Source: Kitasatospora fiedleri | GTDB taxonomy: Bacteria > Actinomycetota > Actinomycetes > Streptomycetales > Streptomycetaceae | DNA: 64,000 nt | Assembly (NCBI RefSeq): GCF_948472415.1 | Contig: NZ_OX419519.1 | Location: 3,968,001-4,032,000, forward strand | Reading direction: 5' to 3' | In this document: positions 62,101-64,000 of the stretch, in pieces | How the letters are laid out: the number at the start of each line of letters is the position of its first letter | Numbering within the stretch: the stretch's first letter is position 1 | The notes under the pieces: model-generated | Seen by the model: only the letters and a program-made list of their open reading frames with translations | What the model was told of the DNA's origin: nothing | The model's database searches: none | Translations under genes and position numbers: made by a program

Positions 62101-64000
<1,900 letters not shown>

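Overview
This window is high-GC DNA with actinobacterial codon use, GTG and TTG starts, leaderless genes, a parS-like site and bldA-type TTA codons. All of this points to a chromosomal segment of Streptomyces, Kitasatospora or a close relative (Streptomycetaceae). A parS-like site at 14.09 kb suggests the origin-proximal half of the chromosome. No tRNA, rRNA, IS element, integrase or CRISPR array was seen.

Layout. 0-5.7 kb: 5' part of a secreted sedolisin (S53) protease, an FAD aromatic hydroxylase, a GT2-GtrA glycosyltransferase and a winged-helix protein whose 3' end looks frameshifted. 5.6-14.8 kb: phenylacetate ring-cleavage protein PaaN, a PIG-V-like mannosyltransferase, a second GT2, a PaaR-like TetR, an Lrp/AsnC regulator and a branched-chain 2-oxoacid dehydrogenase operon (E1alpha, E1beta, E2), with PaaR-like boxes before paaN and before the dehydrogenase operon. 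15-22.7 kb: a globin-reductase fusion, a Nudix hydrolase, a second S53 protease, a holin-like membrane protein, a cupin, TenA and a small membrane protein. 22.8-28.3 kb: a one-strand five-gene cluster (OleA-, GT2-, OleC-, P450-, OleD-like) that resembles long-chain beta-lactone biosynthesis without OleB. 28.4-32.4 kb: flotillin with an NfeD-like partner, divergent from thiC and its TPP riboswitch.

32.5-39.1 kb is an accessory island with less extreme GC: a possible HEPN-like protein, a Nudix hydrolase, an XRE-TPR regulator, an RsbW-like ATPase, a 55-residue peptide, a JmjC/Cupin_4 oxygenase, an aldo/keto reductase and an APH-like phosphotransferase. It looks like an uncharacterised RiPP (modified peptide) locus. 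An mRNA hairpin follows the peptide gene, the two enzyme genes overlap, and TTA codons occur in the regulator and in the reductase. This is my main candidate for an undescribed system.

39.4-52.3 kb: a TetR regulator, an M20 amidohydrolase, a double AsnC regulator divergent from an MFS exporter, a DUF397/XRE-DUF5753/ATPase module sharing a DNA motif with a neighbouring two-gene unit, a repeat-tailed membrane protein, a metallophosphoesterase, a LacI regulator and a HisC-type aminotransferase. 52.7-59.2 kb: a MacAB-like efflux operon, a Gly-rich membrane protein and an OmpR-family two-component pair. 59.5-64 kb: the Rex-controlled cydA-cydB-cydCD operon for cytochrome bd oxidase, running off the window.

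A window-wide peculiarity is the large number of short tandem duplications at, or just after, stop codons.
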